Numbered from the stretch's first letter, positions 40,239 through 49,338 are shown. The stretch: DNA of 64,000 nucleotides from Serratia grimesii NBRC 13537 (GCF_001590905.1 NZ_BCTT01000010.1:310001-374000), one strand, 5' to 3'. The notes: generated by a model not told the origin, from the sequence alone. Numbers and translations are program-made.

Positions 40239-40735
40239 GCACTACCGCCATTGCATTAGCAGCTGATTACGCTAAGTTTCAGGAACTGATCGAAACCTCC
40301 GACGACCTGACGCCGGAAATGATCGCCGACACACTGGAAGGTATAGAGGGTGCGTTGGGCGACAAACTGGACGGCGCATTTACTTATGTCCGCAATCTGG
40401 AAGGGTTGGCAAAAACTGTTGATGAAGAAGTTAAGCGCCTGACCGAGCGGAAAAAGTCTTTCGAAAACCGAGCAAAATCGATCCGCAAGTACGTGTTGAG
40501 TTGCCTGCTGGCCAGCGGCCAAGACTCACTAAAAACCACCACCAACACGTTTACCGCGCGCAAAGGTGTGGCCAGCATAGTGATCGACAATATCGAGTTA
40601 CTGCCGGATGAACTGGTAACCACCCAAGTTCTGACGGCCCCAGATAAAAAAGCCATTAAGGAGGCGATCGAGAATGGTGTTGAAGTCGCTGGAGCGCACA
40701 TAGAGATCGGCGAACGCTCGCTGCAGGTGCGGTAA
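40235..40735 (+). CDS. Siphovirus Gp157-like protein
   Basis: A 166-residue protein of the Gp157 (PF05565) type: a long coiled-coil (VRNLEGLAKTVDEEVKRLTE, KSFENRAKSIRKYV) followed by TTTNTFTARKG and the VTTQVLTAPDKKAIKEAIENG block. Family members accompany phage recombination genes, and one was linked to phage resistance in Streptococcus. It overlaps the annealing-protein stop by 4 bases. Confidence 0.88.
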   Translation: MSTTAIALAADYAKFQELIETSDDLTPEMIADTLEGIEGALGDKLDGAFTYVRNLEGLAKTVDEEVKRLTERKKSFENRAKSIRKYVLSCLLASGQDSLKTTTNTFTARKGVASIVIDNIELLPDELVTTQVLTAPDKKAIKEAIENGVEVAGAHIEIGERSLQVR

Positions 40736-40776
40736 TCACCCGGCCCCGGCAACGGGGCCAACACTGAGGACTCACC

Positions 40777-40953
40777 ATGCTGAGAATGTACCTGGCTAAA
40801 GGCGACGCCATTCACGTGACTTTCCCCGACGGAACTACGGGGATCATTGAGGCCGAAAGCCGTGGCGAACTGGCTTTTCACTTCCCGCAGAGTGTACGGC
40901 TAACGCGAGAAAAGGAAGCGTTTAAAAAACCAATTCTGCCTAATCAGAAATAA
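40777..40953 (+). CDS. Small CsrA-like phage protein
   Basis: A 58-residue protein with GAGGA well placed before ATG 40777. Its start (MLRMYLAKGDAIHVTF) and end (FPQSVRLTREKEAF) align with the CsrA N-terminus (MLILTRRVGETLMIG) and RNA-binding end (PKEVAVHREEIY), including the key Arg in the final block, and total length is CsrA-like. CsrA binds GGA motifs in mRNA leaders. The likeness is by eye; a chance match of short sequences is possible. Confidence 0.5.
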   Translation: MLRMYLAKGDAIHVTFPDGTTGIIEAESRGELAFHFPQSVRLTREKEAFKKPILPNQK

Positions 40954-41002
40954 CACCCCGCCATCGTTAGCATTGCTGGAAACCACACAACGGGGAACAG
41001 CA

Positions 41003-41203
41003 ATGCAACGATGGCAACCAGGCGCCCGCCTACTCTCTGATTTCGATATCAAGATCGGCCGGCTATCCGCCAGCGTCAGGAAAAAGACGCTCAGCGATGA
41101 CGATATAACCCGGGCTTGTCGTGTGACCGACGACGCTATAGCCCAACTGATGAAACCGAGGAAAGACCATGCCCAACAAATTGACCCTGGGGGGGTGCAA
41201 TAG
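41003..41203 (+). CDS. Hypothetical phage protein upstream of excisionase
   Basis: A 66-residue basic protein from ATG 41003 with GGGGAA upstream. Residues 25-50 (IKIGRLSASVRKKTLSDDDI) form helices. It overlaps the excisionase start by 35 bases. No family is recognised, although its position would suit a second small DNA-binding protein for excision. Confidence 0.5.
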   Translation: MQRWQPGARLLSDFDIKIGRLSASVRKKTLSDDDITRACRVTDDAIAQLMKPRKDHAQQIDPGGVQ

Positions 41204-41510
41204 CCGTCCCCTAAAACTAAATGACACCACCGGCCATGTTGCATTTCTGACATTGGAGGAGTGGTGCAATGACATATACCCTGGCAAAAAACCAACACTG
41301 CAAACCTTGCAACGCTGGGCTCGCAACGGGAATTTCTACCCGGCGGCCGAGAAACATGGGAAGCAATATCGATTAGTGCCAGGCGCAATATATATAGACC
41401 CAAAGGATCCTCGTTTGGGCAAAAAGATAAAAGATGCGCAAAATCCGCAACCTGCGAGGTTGGCGTTTATGGAGAAAGTAATCAATGACACGGCGAAAGG
41501 AAGGGTATGA
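41169..41510 (+). CDS. Excisionase (Xis)
   Basis: A 113-residue protein with the strong GAGGAAAGACC site directly before ATG 41169. The winged-helix excisionase block is clear: LTLEEWCNDIYPGKKPTLQT, then LQRWARNGNFYPAAEKHGKQ, ending YRLVPGAIYIDP. It bends attachment-site DNA and steers the integrase toward excision. The integrase gene starts one base after its stop. Confidence 0.87.
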   Translation: MPNKLTLGGCNSRPLKLNDTTGHVAFLTLEEWCNDIYPGKKPTLQTLQRWARNGNFYPAAEKHGKQYRLVPGAIYIDPKDPRLGKKIKDAQNPQPARLAFMEKVINDTAKGRV

Positions 41511-41511
41511 C

Positions 41512-42567
41512 ATGAAATTACCCAAGAACCTGACTTATCGTCGGAAAGGCAAATCCTTCTATTGGCGCAATCCTGTGACCAAAAAGGAAATATCACTGGG
41601 GCAAATTGCGCGCCGAGATGCCATTGCACAGGCGATCGAGGCTAACCATTACATCGAACAGAATTATTCCCCTGTTCTACTGCTGGAGAAAATAAAAGGC
41701 ACCCACGAATACACGTTAAATTCTTGGGTCGAACGGTACGACGTCATTTTTAAACGTCGAAACTTGGCCGAGAACACTTACAAGGTACGCAAAGGGCAAA
41801 TTGCCATTATCAGCGAAAAAATGGGGAGTATGGTGCTGTCAAAAATCACGACGCGCCATGTCGCTGAATTCCTCGAATTTTGGGTAGCCCAAGACAAAAA
41901 TACGATGGCTGCAACCATGCGATCTGTTCTGTCTGACATTTTTCGCGAAGCCATTGTAGAAGGCCATATCGATAACAACCCTGTTGCGCCGACCCGCGCG
42001 GCAAAAGTGGTGGTAAAGCGTGAGCGGCTGGAGTTGGTGCAGTACATCCCCATTCGTGAAACCGCAGCCACAATGCCAGCTTGGTTTGGTCTGGCGATGG
42101 ATCTGGCACTCATCACCGGCCAACGACGCGAAGATTTGACCCAGTTCCGATTTGATCAGGTTGTTAACGGACGCCTGCAGATTGAACAAGGAAAAACGGG
42201 AGCAATGATCTCCCTTCCCCTAGACCTGGAGTTAAAAGCGGTAAATCTACACCTCGGCACTGTGATCGAACGTTGCCGACTGGCCAGTACCACAGATTTT
42301 ATGATCAGCGCCGGCATCAGAAAAAATAGCCTGGACGGATCTTTGCATCCTGACGGATTGACGAAAAAGTTCGTTGCTACGCGAAAAGCATCAAAGTTGG
42401 AATTTGATGAAAATCCGCCGACATTCCATGAGATCCGGAGTCTGGCCGGGCGATTGTACGAGAAGGAAAAGGGGAAGGAATTTGCACAGAAATTGCTGGG
42501 GCATAAATCCGAAAAAATGACGGGTAAATACCTCGATACCAGGGGGAAAGAATACGTAATGCTGTAA
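41512..42567 (+). CDS. int: Tyrosine integrase
   Basis: A 351-residue lambda-Int-type recombinase from ATG 41512. Residues 1-60 form the arm-binding domain (MKLPKNLTYRRKGKSFYWRN), 65-165 the core-binding domain, and the catalytic domain shows Arg205 (TGQR), His306-x-x-Arg309 (HEIR), His331 (GHKS) and Tyr340 (TGKYLD). All key residues are present. It is the last gene before the attachment site in sdsR, as expected for the int end of a prophage. Confidence 0.95.
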   Translation: MKLPKNLTYRRKGKSFYWRNPVTKKEISLGQIARRDAIAQAIEANHYIEQNYSPVLLLEKIKGTHEYTLNSWVERYDVIFKRRNLAENTYKVRKGQIAIISEKMGSMVLSKITTRHVAEFLEFWVAQDKNTMAATMRSVLSDIFREAIVEGHIDNNPVAPTRAAKVVVKRERLELVQYIPIRETAATMPAWFGLAMDLALITGQRREDLTQFRFDQVVNGRLQIEQGKTGAMISLPLDLELKAVNLHLGTVIERCRLASTTDFMISAGIRKNSLDGSLHPDGLTKKFVATRKASKLEFDENPPTFHEIRSLAGRLYEKEKGKEFAQKLLGHKSEKMTGKYLDTRGKEYVML

Positions 42568-42602
42568 AAGACCGAATATCAAAATTCGAGTAAAATTCGA
42601 GT
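42566..42602. repeat. Repeats at the integrase end, probable arm sites
   Basis: AAAAGACCGAATA at 42566-42578 (overlapping the int stop) recurs exactly at 42649-42661 in the sdsR terminator. Next to it, AAAATTCGAGT occurs twice in tandem (42581-42591, 42592-42602). These look like core-like and arm-type integrase sites at attR. Confidence 0.6.
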
Positions 42603-42645
42603 GATTTCGATTTTTAAGGTTTTATTACATATAAAACAACAAGTT

Positions 42646-42668
42646 AAAAAAAGACCGAATACGATTCC
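42646..42668. other. Attachment core (attR) in the 3' end of sdsR
   Basis: The final 23 bases of the sdsR gene. The ryeA/ryeB (sdsR) locus is known as an insertion hot spot in Salmonella, with the end of ryeB as the integration core. Here phage DNA ends here on the left and host DNA (sdsR, yebY) begins on the right. The matching attL would be left of the window. Confidence 0.72.
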
Positions 42669-42751
42669 TATATTCGGTCTAGGGAAATGGCTCTTGGGAG
42701 AGAGCCGTGCGCTAAAAGTTGGCATTTTGTGCAAAGCTTGTTCAGCCGTGC
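42646..42751 (-). ncRNA. sdsR: Small RNA SdsR (RyeB)
   Basis: The minus strand reads a sequence nearly identical to enterobacterial SdsR, including the block GCCAACTTTTAGCGCACGG, CTCTCTCCCAAGAGCCATTT, and the terminator stem GACCGAATA (42653-42661) / TATTCGGTC (42671-42679) with a seven-U run. A CTACTCT -10 at 42758-42764 fits a sigma-S promoter, which puts the 5' end near 42751. SdsR is a stress-phase Hfq-dependent sRNA. It sits next to yebY, as in E. coli. The prophage joins at its terminator but leaves it intact. Confidence 0.85.
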
Positions 42752-42882
42752 ACTTTAAGAGTAGCTTACCGCGCTATTTTTGCCAGCCAGCACAGGCTCG
42801 GTGATAGTTTCATGAAGAAATTAATTTCGCATGATTTTTCACCACAGATTTATCTCATACTAAGCCATTGTGGGATAAGTGA

Positions 42883-43224
42883 TTAGTTAGCGCACAGCTT
42901 CTCGGCACGTTCACGGTACGGCTCAACACTCATTTTCTTACCGGGATTGGCGGCATCATCCAGCAGGATGACATCCAGTGGCTGGGCACGCTGCTGCCCT
43001 GCTTTCACCTGCGCTTCTGCGGCTGCATTAAGCGGGTATTGCATCAAGGTACTGTTGTTGAGTACGAACAGTGCACCGCCGCTGCGGCATTGAAGCGTCA
43101 CTTCTTCTTTGGTGAACGCCCACTGCTTACCGTATTCCAGCTTGGTGATATTAACCAGTTGGTCTGCCGCCAGCGCACCGGTCGCGGTTGCCAACAGCGT
43201 CATGCCAAGTAATACCGATTTCAT
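42883..43224 (-). CDS. yebY: YebY family periplasmic protein
   Basis: A 113-residue protein with a signal peptide (MKSVLLGMTLLATATGALAA). It is of the DUF2511/YebY type, with two cysteines that could make a disulfide (Cys in LQCRSG and the final KLCAN). It follows copC-copD and sits beside sdsR as in E. coli, where yebY ends the copper-related yobA-yebZ-yebY group. Exact function is not known; copper handling in the periplasm is presumed. Confidence 0.88.
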   Translation of the reverse strand: MKSVLLGMTLLATATGALAADQLVNITKLEYGKQWAFTKEEVTLQCRSGGALFVLNNSTLMQYPLNAAAEAQVKAGQQRAQPLDVILLDDAANPGKKMSVEPYRERAEKLCAN

Positions 43225-43294
43225 GTTATGGCCTTAAGGTTGCTATTTTGACTCAATTTTCCCGCAGTTTGGGGGCATCCGGCAAGCCGGAATG

Positions 43295-44176
43295 TTATAC
43301 CGGCGCGTAAGTTGCAAATAAACTGACCAGCAGCAGCACACCTGCGCCCAACCCCACCTCAATCCAACAGGCGAGTACCAGGCCGCGCTGTGCCAGCCGT
43401 GGCATGCTGCTCATTGCAGGAACGATAGCGTAACGGTTAGCCAGCGCCACCATTACCATCAGCGCCACCAGTGCGGTCTTGAACAACAGCAGGCGTTGAT
43501 ATGGGGAATCCACGTTCAACGGCCAACTGCCGAGAATAATCAAACTGTTAATCACACCGGTCAGCACCACCAGCGCTACCGCCAAGTGGCCCCAGCGTGA
43601 AAAACGAATCAGTGTGGTAATTGCATCGTTGCGGCTCTGGGGTTGGGCCAGATAACGCAGGCAGACCAATAATGGCAGTAGGCTGCCGAACCAGTAACCA
43701 GCCGCCAATAGGTGCAGTGCGTGGTTAAAACGATGCAGTACGCCGAGCCCCCCTTCATGCATTGCCGCATGGCCAATAAATGCCATGCTGACCAGCAACA
43801 GTGTGGAAAGCAGTGCCAAAAGTTGTGTACGGCGCGGTTCTGCCAGCCACAGGCTCAGCAGTGCCAGTAATGAAATGCCCAAGTGCCAACGCCAGACTTC
43901 ACCAAATGTAGTACCTAGTACTGCCCACCAAACGTCCAGACGCCAGGTATCAACCCAGCCGTCCCCCATCTGCCCGGCCTGAATAGCCAATAATGCCACG
44001 GCAGAAAGCCCGGCAAGCCAGGTGCAAGAGACCATCAACGGACGCACATCACGGGTGAGATACGGGGAAAGGCGCTGCGGCGACAATAAGGCGGTGAACA
44101 GGCTGGAGCCAAACATCAGCATCACCGCCGCAAAGTGCACAAAGCGACACAGGACAAACAGGGTCGCCAGACTCAT
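43295..44176 (-). CDS. copD: Copper homeostasis membrane protein CopD (YebZ)
   Basis: A 293-residue inner-membrane protein with eight predicted spans. His residues in FVHFAAVMLMFGSS, FIGHAAMHEGG and HLLAAGYWFGSLLP are arranged as in CopD/YebZ proteins, which move copper across the inner membrane with CopC. It starts 3 bases after copC, so the two are co-transcribed. Confidence 0.9.
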   Translation of the reverse strand: MSLATLFVLCRFVHFAAVMLMFGSSLFTALLSPQRLSPYLTRDVRPLMVSCTWLAGLSAVALLAIQAGQMGDGWVDTWRLDVWWAVLGTTFGEVWRWHLGISLLALLSLWLAEPRRTQLLALLSTLLLVSMAFIGHAAMHEGGLGVLHRFNHALHLLAAGYWFGSLLPLLVCLRYLAQPQSRNDAITTLIRFSRWGHLAVALVVLTGVINSLIILGSWPLNVDSPYQRLLLFKTALVALMVMVALANRYAIVPAMSSMPRLAQRGLVLACWIEVGLGAGVLLLVSLFATYAPV

Positions 44177-44179
44177 GGA

Positions 44180-44563
44180 TTAGTTTACGGTAAAGCTGTA
44201 CTGGCCTTTGGTTTTATGACCGTCGACCGAAACCACGTGCCAATTAACATTGTATTTACCGGCGGTCAGCTCACCTTCGATAGGCAGGTTAACCTGGGTA
44301 TTGTTGTTAGCGTCGAGCTGCAATTTACCGGTTTTCACTTCCGCGTTGTTCGGCCCGGTGATTTTGATGCCGCTGAAATTAGGCTCAATACCCTCGGAGA
44401 AGTTAAGCGTCAGCACTTTCGGTGCTGGGCTCACGCTGGCATCTGCTGCTGGTGTTTCAACTTTCAAATGAGCATGCGCCAGCGCCTGCTGTGAAGACAA
44501 ACCAACAAACAGCACGAAAATAGTGGAAAGCAGGCGATAAGAAGAACGAATTTTACCGATCAC
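44180..44563 (-). CDS. copC: Periplasmic copper-binding protein CopC (YobA)
   Basis: A 127-residue exported protein. After a signal peptide ending around QQALA, the mature N-terminus begins HAHLK, the usual His copper ligand pattern of CopC. The fold has the CopC features SPAPKVLTLNFSEGIEPNF, a GxY-turn, and a final DGHKTKGQYSFTV. It hands copper to CopD. Confidence 0.92.
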   Translation of the reverse strand: MIGKIRSSYRLLSTIFVLFVGLSSQQALAHAHLKVETPAADASVSPAPKVLTLNFSEGIEPNFSGIKITGPNNAEVKTGKLQLDANNNTQVNLPIEGELTAGKYNVNWHVVSVDGHKTKGQYSFTVN

Positions 44564-44888
44564 AGTGATATCCCTTAAAGCAATAATCGAGGGTAATAAG
44601 GGTTAAGGCTAACCGCCTGGGCGATGTATCAGCAGCCCCAACCCACCGCAGATGATTGCGCCACGGGTAAACAGAAGAAGAATAGGATTATGATAACCCA
44701 CTGTTTTAACTCTCTACCATCCCTGTAGCGTATCACGTCAAATGATAACGAGTGCCATTCAGCAAGTCGAGCAGAACACTGGCATTTTGAGATCCAGTAG
44801 CACATATCGCTGTAAAGCCACGATAAGTGCAGGGCATAAAAAAACCGCACACCAGACAAAGCCGGAGCGCGGTTTTTAACAACAATAA
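44564..44888. other. copC-ftnA intergenic region
   Basis: About 325 bases with no supported gene. It should hold the copC promoter (minus strand); the TGATAACGAGTGCCATT stretch near 44740 is only faintly like a Fur box and no clear CueR or CusR site is visible. The ftnA terminator lies at its right end. Confidence 0.6.
44837..44880 (-). terminator. ftnA terminator
   Basis: AAAACCGC (44841-44848) pairs with GCGGTTTT (44869-44876), with a long A run on the left, i.e. a U run for the minus-strand ftnA transcript. Confidence 0.8.
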
Positions 44889-45407
44889 TTAGACCTGGCC
44901 GTTGCCGTTCTCGCCAGCCGCACCCATTTTCTTCAAATCTTTATCAATGAAGAACAGTGCATTGCCGCTGTTACCCACCAGCGCCAGTTTATCCAGCACA
45001 GATTTAAACAGTTTCTCTTCTTCGTGCTGTTCGGCAACATACCACTGCAGGAAGTTGAAGGTAGAATAGTCATGAGCCGTCATTGCCGCATGCGCCAGCT
45101 CGTTGATCTGGCGGGTAATCAGTTGCTCATGCTCATAAGTTTGCTGGAATACGTCAGCCAGGGATGCAAATTCAACTGGCGGCGCCGCGATGGTACCCAG
45201 CAGCGGCAGGGAACCGGTGTCGCTCAGGTATTCGAACAGACGCTGCATGTGCTGCATCTCTTCCTGAGAATGCTCTTTAAGAAATGCGGCGGCACCTTCA
45301 AAACCTTTATCGCTGCACCATGCACTCATTTGCAGGTACAGGTTAGCGGAGTAAAACTCCAGGTTCAGTTGCTCATTCAGCTTCTTGGTCATTTCAGGCG
45401 TCAGCAT
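44889..45407 (-). CDS. ftnA: Non-haem ferritin FtnA
   Basis: A 172-residue ferritin from ATG 45407 ([13 protein letters not shown]). Ferroxidase-centre residues are seen: Glu in [11 protein letters not shown], Glu and His in [12 protein letters not shown], and Glu-Gln in [10 protein letters not shown]. It stores iron in a 24-mer shell. The family length is normal. Its place beside holE and yebV-type genes matches Serratia/Escherichia order. Confidence 0.96.
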   Translation of the reverse strand: MLTPEMTKKLNEQLNLEFYSANLYLQMSAWCSDKGFEGAAAFLKEHSQEEMQHMQRLFEYLSDTGSLPLLGTIAAPPVEFASLADVFQQTYEHEQLITRQINELAHAAMTAHDYSTFNFLQWYVAEQHEEEKLFKSVLDKLALVGNSGNALFFIDKDLKKMGAAGENGNGQV

Positions 45408-45413
45408 AATCAT

Positions 45414-45781
45414 TCCCTTATTTTGCAGGTATCAATTTAATTTTTCAGCATTATGCCTTGGTGAAAACAAAATAAAAACACTTGATTCACATCACGGATG
45501 ATTTAATTTTAAATTTATTAAAAATCAGCAAGTTGATTTATTTTATGATTATGCATTTAAATTATTATGATAACTATTTACATCCGTACATTTAATCAAA
45601 AAACGAATCATTCTTATTTAAAAGAATAAATAGATTGCATTGCCATTGGTGCAATAAATCACCTTCGCTATCGTACGTTATTATCTCTGTCCTCACCTCT
45701 GTACGTATCAGGCTTGCCAAGCGCCTCTTGGTGCATTACCTTCTGCGCTGATCCAATGCGGTAACAAGTAAGGAGAATACG
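45414..45781. other. AT-rich ftnA-holE intergenic region
   Basis: About 365 bases, very AT-rich in 45480-45620. It contains the divergent promoters of ftnA (minus) and holE (plus). H-NS binding is likely from composition. No gene or clear operator can be supported. Confidence 0.6.
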
Positions 45782-46012
45782 GTGGGTTACAATTTGGCAG
45801 AGCTTTCCAAAGAAGAGATGGACAAAGTGAACGTTGATCTCGCGGCGTCTGGCGTGGCGTTTAAAGAACGCTACAACATGCCGGTGATCCCGGAAATGGT
45901 TGAACGCGAACAGCCTGCACATCTGCGTGATTATTTCCGCGAACGTGTGGCGCACTACCGTGTTGAATCACACAAATACTCACGTCTGCCTTACGAACCG
46001 AAGTCTAAATAA
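45782..46012 (+). CDS. holE: DNA polymerase III theta subunit HolE
   Basis: A 76-residue protein from GTG 45782 with AAGGAG about 8 bases upstream. The core is almost unchanged from E. coli HolE ([37 protein letters not shown], ending RLPYEPKSK). It binds the epsilon proofreading subunit in the polymerase core. A terminator shared with pip follows. Confidence 0.95.
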   Translation: MGYNLAELSKEEMDKVNVDLAASGVAFKERYNMPVIPEMVEREQPAHLRDYFRERVAHYRVESHKYSRLPYEPKSK

Positions 46013-46040
46013 TAAAGCCCGCCTTGTTGGCGGGCTCTGT
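46013..46040. terminator. Shared holE/pip terminator
   Basis: Stem AGCCCGCC (46016-46023) / GGCGGGCT (46029-46036) between convergent holE and pip. Confidence 0.75.
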
Positions 46041-46041
46041 G

Positions 46042-47025
<984 letters not shown>

Positions 47026-47150
47026 TCATCAAAGCTGAAGCAGCCCATTTGGTCAACGGTAAAACCTGAAAACTCCTACTCTACCCAACAAGTTATGGTT
47101 TGTTTGCTTAAAATGAATACGACTTGCCGGCAAAATCCCAGTGGTTTTTC

Positions 47151-47546
47151 TCAACTGACGTGCGCCACCGCGCTGATCTCGATAAGTTGATCTGGCGACG
47201 CCAAACGCGTCACGCCGATCAAACTTCCCGCCGGCCGGTGCTCGCCAACATAGGCCTTGAACAAAGCCAAGCAAGGTTCAATATCGGCCTGTACATCCGT
47301 TAAATAGATCTCCACGTAAGCCAGATTGGCCCGACTAGCGCCAAATCCCGCCAGCACCCGGTCCAGATTGTCCAACGTTTGACGAGTCTGAAGTTCGATA
47401 TCACCTGCGCCGACAAATACGCCCTGCATATCATGGGAAAATTGTCCTGAAATATAGAGGATACCGTTAACGCAATATCCTTGGGTGACGCCGTTGCCTT
47501 CTTCCCACGCCACACCATGATTGTAATGAGTAATACTGTTCGTCAT
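47151..47546 (-). CDS. RidA family protein
   Basis: A 131-residue Rid-family protein from ATG 47546 (the ORF extends 54 codons further, without family match). Features: NGVTQGYCVNGILYISGQ, RQTLDNLDRVLAGFGA, VEIYLTDV and a final GSLIGVTRLASPDQLIEI. The Arg in the last block is the usual ligand for imine deamination. Divergent from a LysR gene, which may control it. Confidence 0.88.
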   Translation of the reverse strand: MTNSITHYNHGVAWEEGNGVTQGYCVNGILYISGQFSHDMQGVFVGAGDIELQTRQTLDNLDRVLAGFGASRANLAYVEIYLTDVQADIEPCLALFKAYVGEHRPAGSLIGVTRLASPDQLIEISAVAHVS

Positions 47547-47695
47547 ATCCGTTCTCCTGCCGGTTATCGTTACGCTGAAGACTATAATCGGTTGATTGAC
47601 GAATGGACGTCGACACAAAAGCGAATCGTTTGAGACGGTTAACGTATTGAATCTGCTACATTGGTAACCGTACTTATGGCACACCGGGAGCGCAC

Positions 47696-48592
47696 ATGCT
47701 GCGTGCAAATCTAAATGACATTCAAGTCTTTATGGCCGTCGTTGATGCCGGCAGTTTTATTGCCGGTGGTCATGCCATGGGACTGTCGCGATCGGCTGCT
47801 GGAAAAGCCATCACCCGCCTGGAAGAACGGTTAGGCACACGTCTGTTAAACCGTACGACCCGTGCCCTGAGCCTCACGGATGAAGGCCGGGAGTTTTACC
47901 AGCGTGGTTTGCAAATCCTCGCTTCGGTCGATGACGCGGAAGCCAGTGTGGCCGGAACCAAAAGCACAGCACGTGGTGTACTGCGGCTCACCGTCCCCGC
48001 GGCTTTCGGCCGGTTGCTGTTGCTGCCCCTGTTGGCTAAGTATCTGGCCGCCTGGCCCGACGTGCAGGTTGAAATGAGTTTTTCCGATCGTCTGGCCGAT
48101 CTGGTCGACGAAGGGTTCGATCTGGCGGTAAGGATGGGGGTGACTGCACCAGATACCCGGCTGGTCTCGCGTGTGGTCGCCAAATATCAGACGGTGCTAT
48201 GCGCTTCACCGACTTACCTCGCAAAACACGGAGAACCTCGTGATGTGGACGCGCTTACAGGACACGATTGCCTGCTATTCAGCAGTCGGAATCAAAAACA
48301 GAGTTGGCGTCTGCGTGATGATCAAGGTATTTGGGTCAAAGCAATGGGCCGCAGCCGTTTACGGCTCGACAACGGTGAAGCGATCCGCGACGCCGCCCTG
48401 TCCGGGTTAGGCATCGCGTATCTGCCCGACTTTCTGGTGAACGAGGAGTTGGCTACAGGGCGTCTGAAGCAGGTGTTAACCGGCGTTGAAGGGGAAGAAG
48501 TCAGGATAGTTACGCTTTACCCCAACAAACGCCTGCTGGAACCCCGCGTCAGACGGTTTATCGATCTGATGGTTGAAGAATTGGGGAGTTAG
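47696..48592 (+). CDS. LysR-type transcriptional regulator
   Basis: A 298-residue LTTR: an N-terminal helix-turn-helix (residues 18-37, GSFIAGGHAMGLSRSAAGKA, with TRLEERLGTRLLNRTTRAL following) and a two-lobe effector domain with LVDEGFDLAVRMG. It is of the CrgA/AaeR-like group. Divergent from the RidA gene with about 150 bases between, so it may regulate itself and that gene. The effector is unknown. Confidence 0.9.
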   Translation: MLRANLNDIQVFMAVVDAGSFIAGGHAMGLSRSAAGKAITRLEERLGTRLLNRTTRALSLTDEGREFYQRGLQILASVDDAEASVAGTKSTARGVLRLTVPAAFGRLLLLPLLAKYLAAWPDVQVEMSFSDRLADLVDEGFDLAVRMGVTAPDTRLVSRVVAKYQTVLCASPTYLAKHGEPRDVDALTGHDCLLFSSRNQKQSWRLRDDQGIWVKAMGRSRLRLDNGEAIRDAALSGLGIAYLPDFLVNEELATGRLKQVLTGVEGEEVRIVTLYPNKRLLEPRVRRFIDLMVEELGS

Positions 48593-49014
48593 CCCCGTTT
48601 GCGCAGATGCGGTTCGCGCATTTCCTGGGCGGTTTTGGCTTCAATGCTTAGCTCCGCTGTTGGCCGCAACAACAAACGCGCCAGACCAATAGGCTCACCA
48701 CTTTCACGGCAATAGCCGTATTCGCCGTTATGTAATCGCGTTAGCGCCGCGCTGATTTTCGGCAGCAGGCGGCTTTCGCGATCCAACTGACGGAACAACA
48801 ACCGCAAGTCCTCTTCGCGGGCGGCTTTGTCCGCCTCGTCGCCGGACACCTCGCCGCCATCGATATCCCGTTTCAACGCATCAATGTGCTGCAACAGCTT
48901 TTGTTGCTCGTCGAGCAAGCGTTGGCGGAAAAATGCCTGCTGGGCCGGATTCATGTAATCAGACTCCGGCATAGCCAAAAGCTGCTGTGGGTTTAACAAG
49001 GTCACAACGTTCAT
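48589..49014 (-). CDS. dksA2: Zinc-independent DksA paralogue (DksA2-like)
   Basis: A 141-residue DksA/TraR protein. The coiled-coil tip has D59xxD62xA64, the DksA motif needed for action on RNA polymerase. The zinc finger has only Cys102; the other three positions are Ser105, Ser123 and Ala126. Pseudomonas DksA2 has the same kind of change and works without zinc. A near-perfect Zur box stands upstream, so it should be made in zinc shortage. Its stop overlaps the LysR stop by 4 bases. Confidence 0.88.
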   Translation of the reverse strand: MNVVTLLNPQQLLAMPESDYMNPAQQAFFRQRLLDEQQKLLQHIDALKRDIDGGEVSGDEADKAAREEDLRLLFRQLDRESRLLPKISAALTRLHNGEYGYCRESGEPIGLARLLLRPTAELSIEAKTAQEMREPHLRKRG

Positions 49015-49035
49015 TGCGCTCTCCGGTTATTTTTA

Positions 49036-49056
49036 ATTGTTATATTATAACATATC
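49036..49056 (-). promoter_or_regulatory. Zur box
   Basis: The minus strand reads ATGTTATAATATAACA, which is the core of the enterobacterial Zur operator. It lies 20-40 bases before the DksA2-like ATG, a position for repression in zinc-replete cells. It could also touch the plus-strand small gene at 49207. Confidence 0.85.
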
Positions 49057-49206
49057 ATAATTTTTAAGCAGCCGTTCATGCGAAACAAAATTACGCAGAT
49101 AAACAATCAATTAGTTATTTCAGCTGCTTTCATGCTTGCATCCGGCAGGCGTAAGGGGGTTAATGGTTGAGCAACCCACCCAACCATAGGTAACTGAGAG
49201 GCCATC

Positions 49207-49317
49207 ATGAGTAAGGGAATGGATAGCAAAAAAAATGCGAAGAAGAAGCCGTTGAAAACCCCCGCAGAGAAACGCGCAGACAAACGCGCTAAGAAAGGCC
49301 AGACTTCCGGCGAGTAA
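49207..49317 (+). CDS. Small basic conserved-type protein
   Basis: A 36-residue, very Lys-rich protein (MSKGMDSKKNAKKKPLKTPA onward) with GAGAGG before the ATG and a terminator after it at 49339-49360. The size and composition resemble small proteins that bind nucleic acid or ribosomes in Enterobacterales. No name can be given. It is divergent from the DksA2-like gene. Confidence 0.65.
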   Translation: MSKGMDSKKNAKKKPLKTPAEKRADKRAKKGQTSGE

Positions 49318-49338
49318 GCGAACTTCGAACCGTAGTTA

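Noticed and set aside
44735-44760. Possible Fur box upstream of copC
   Set aside because: Only half of the consensus matches; too weak to call.
44629-44859. 76-residue ORF between copC and ftnA
   Set aside because: Composition is random-looking and no ribosome site is seen; it ends in the copC promoter area.
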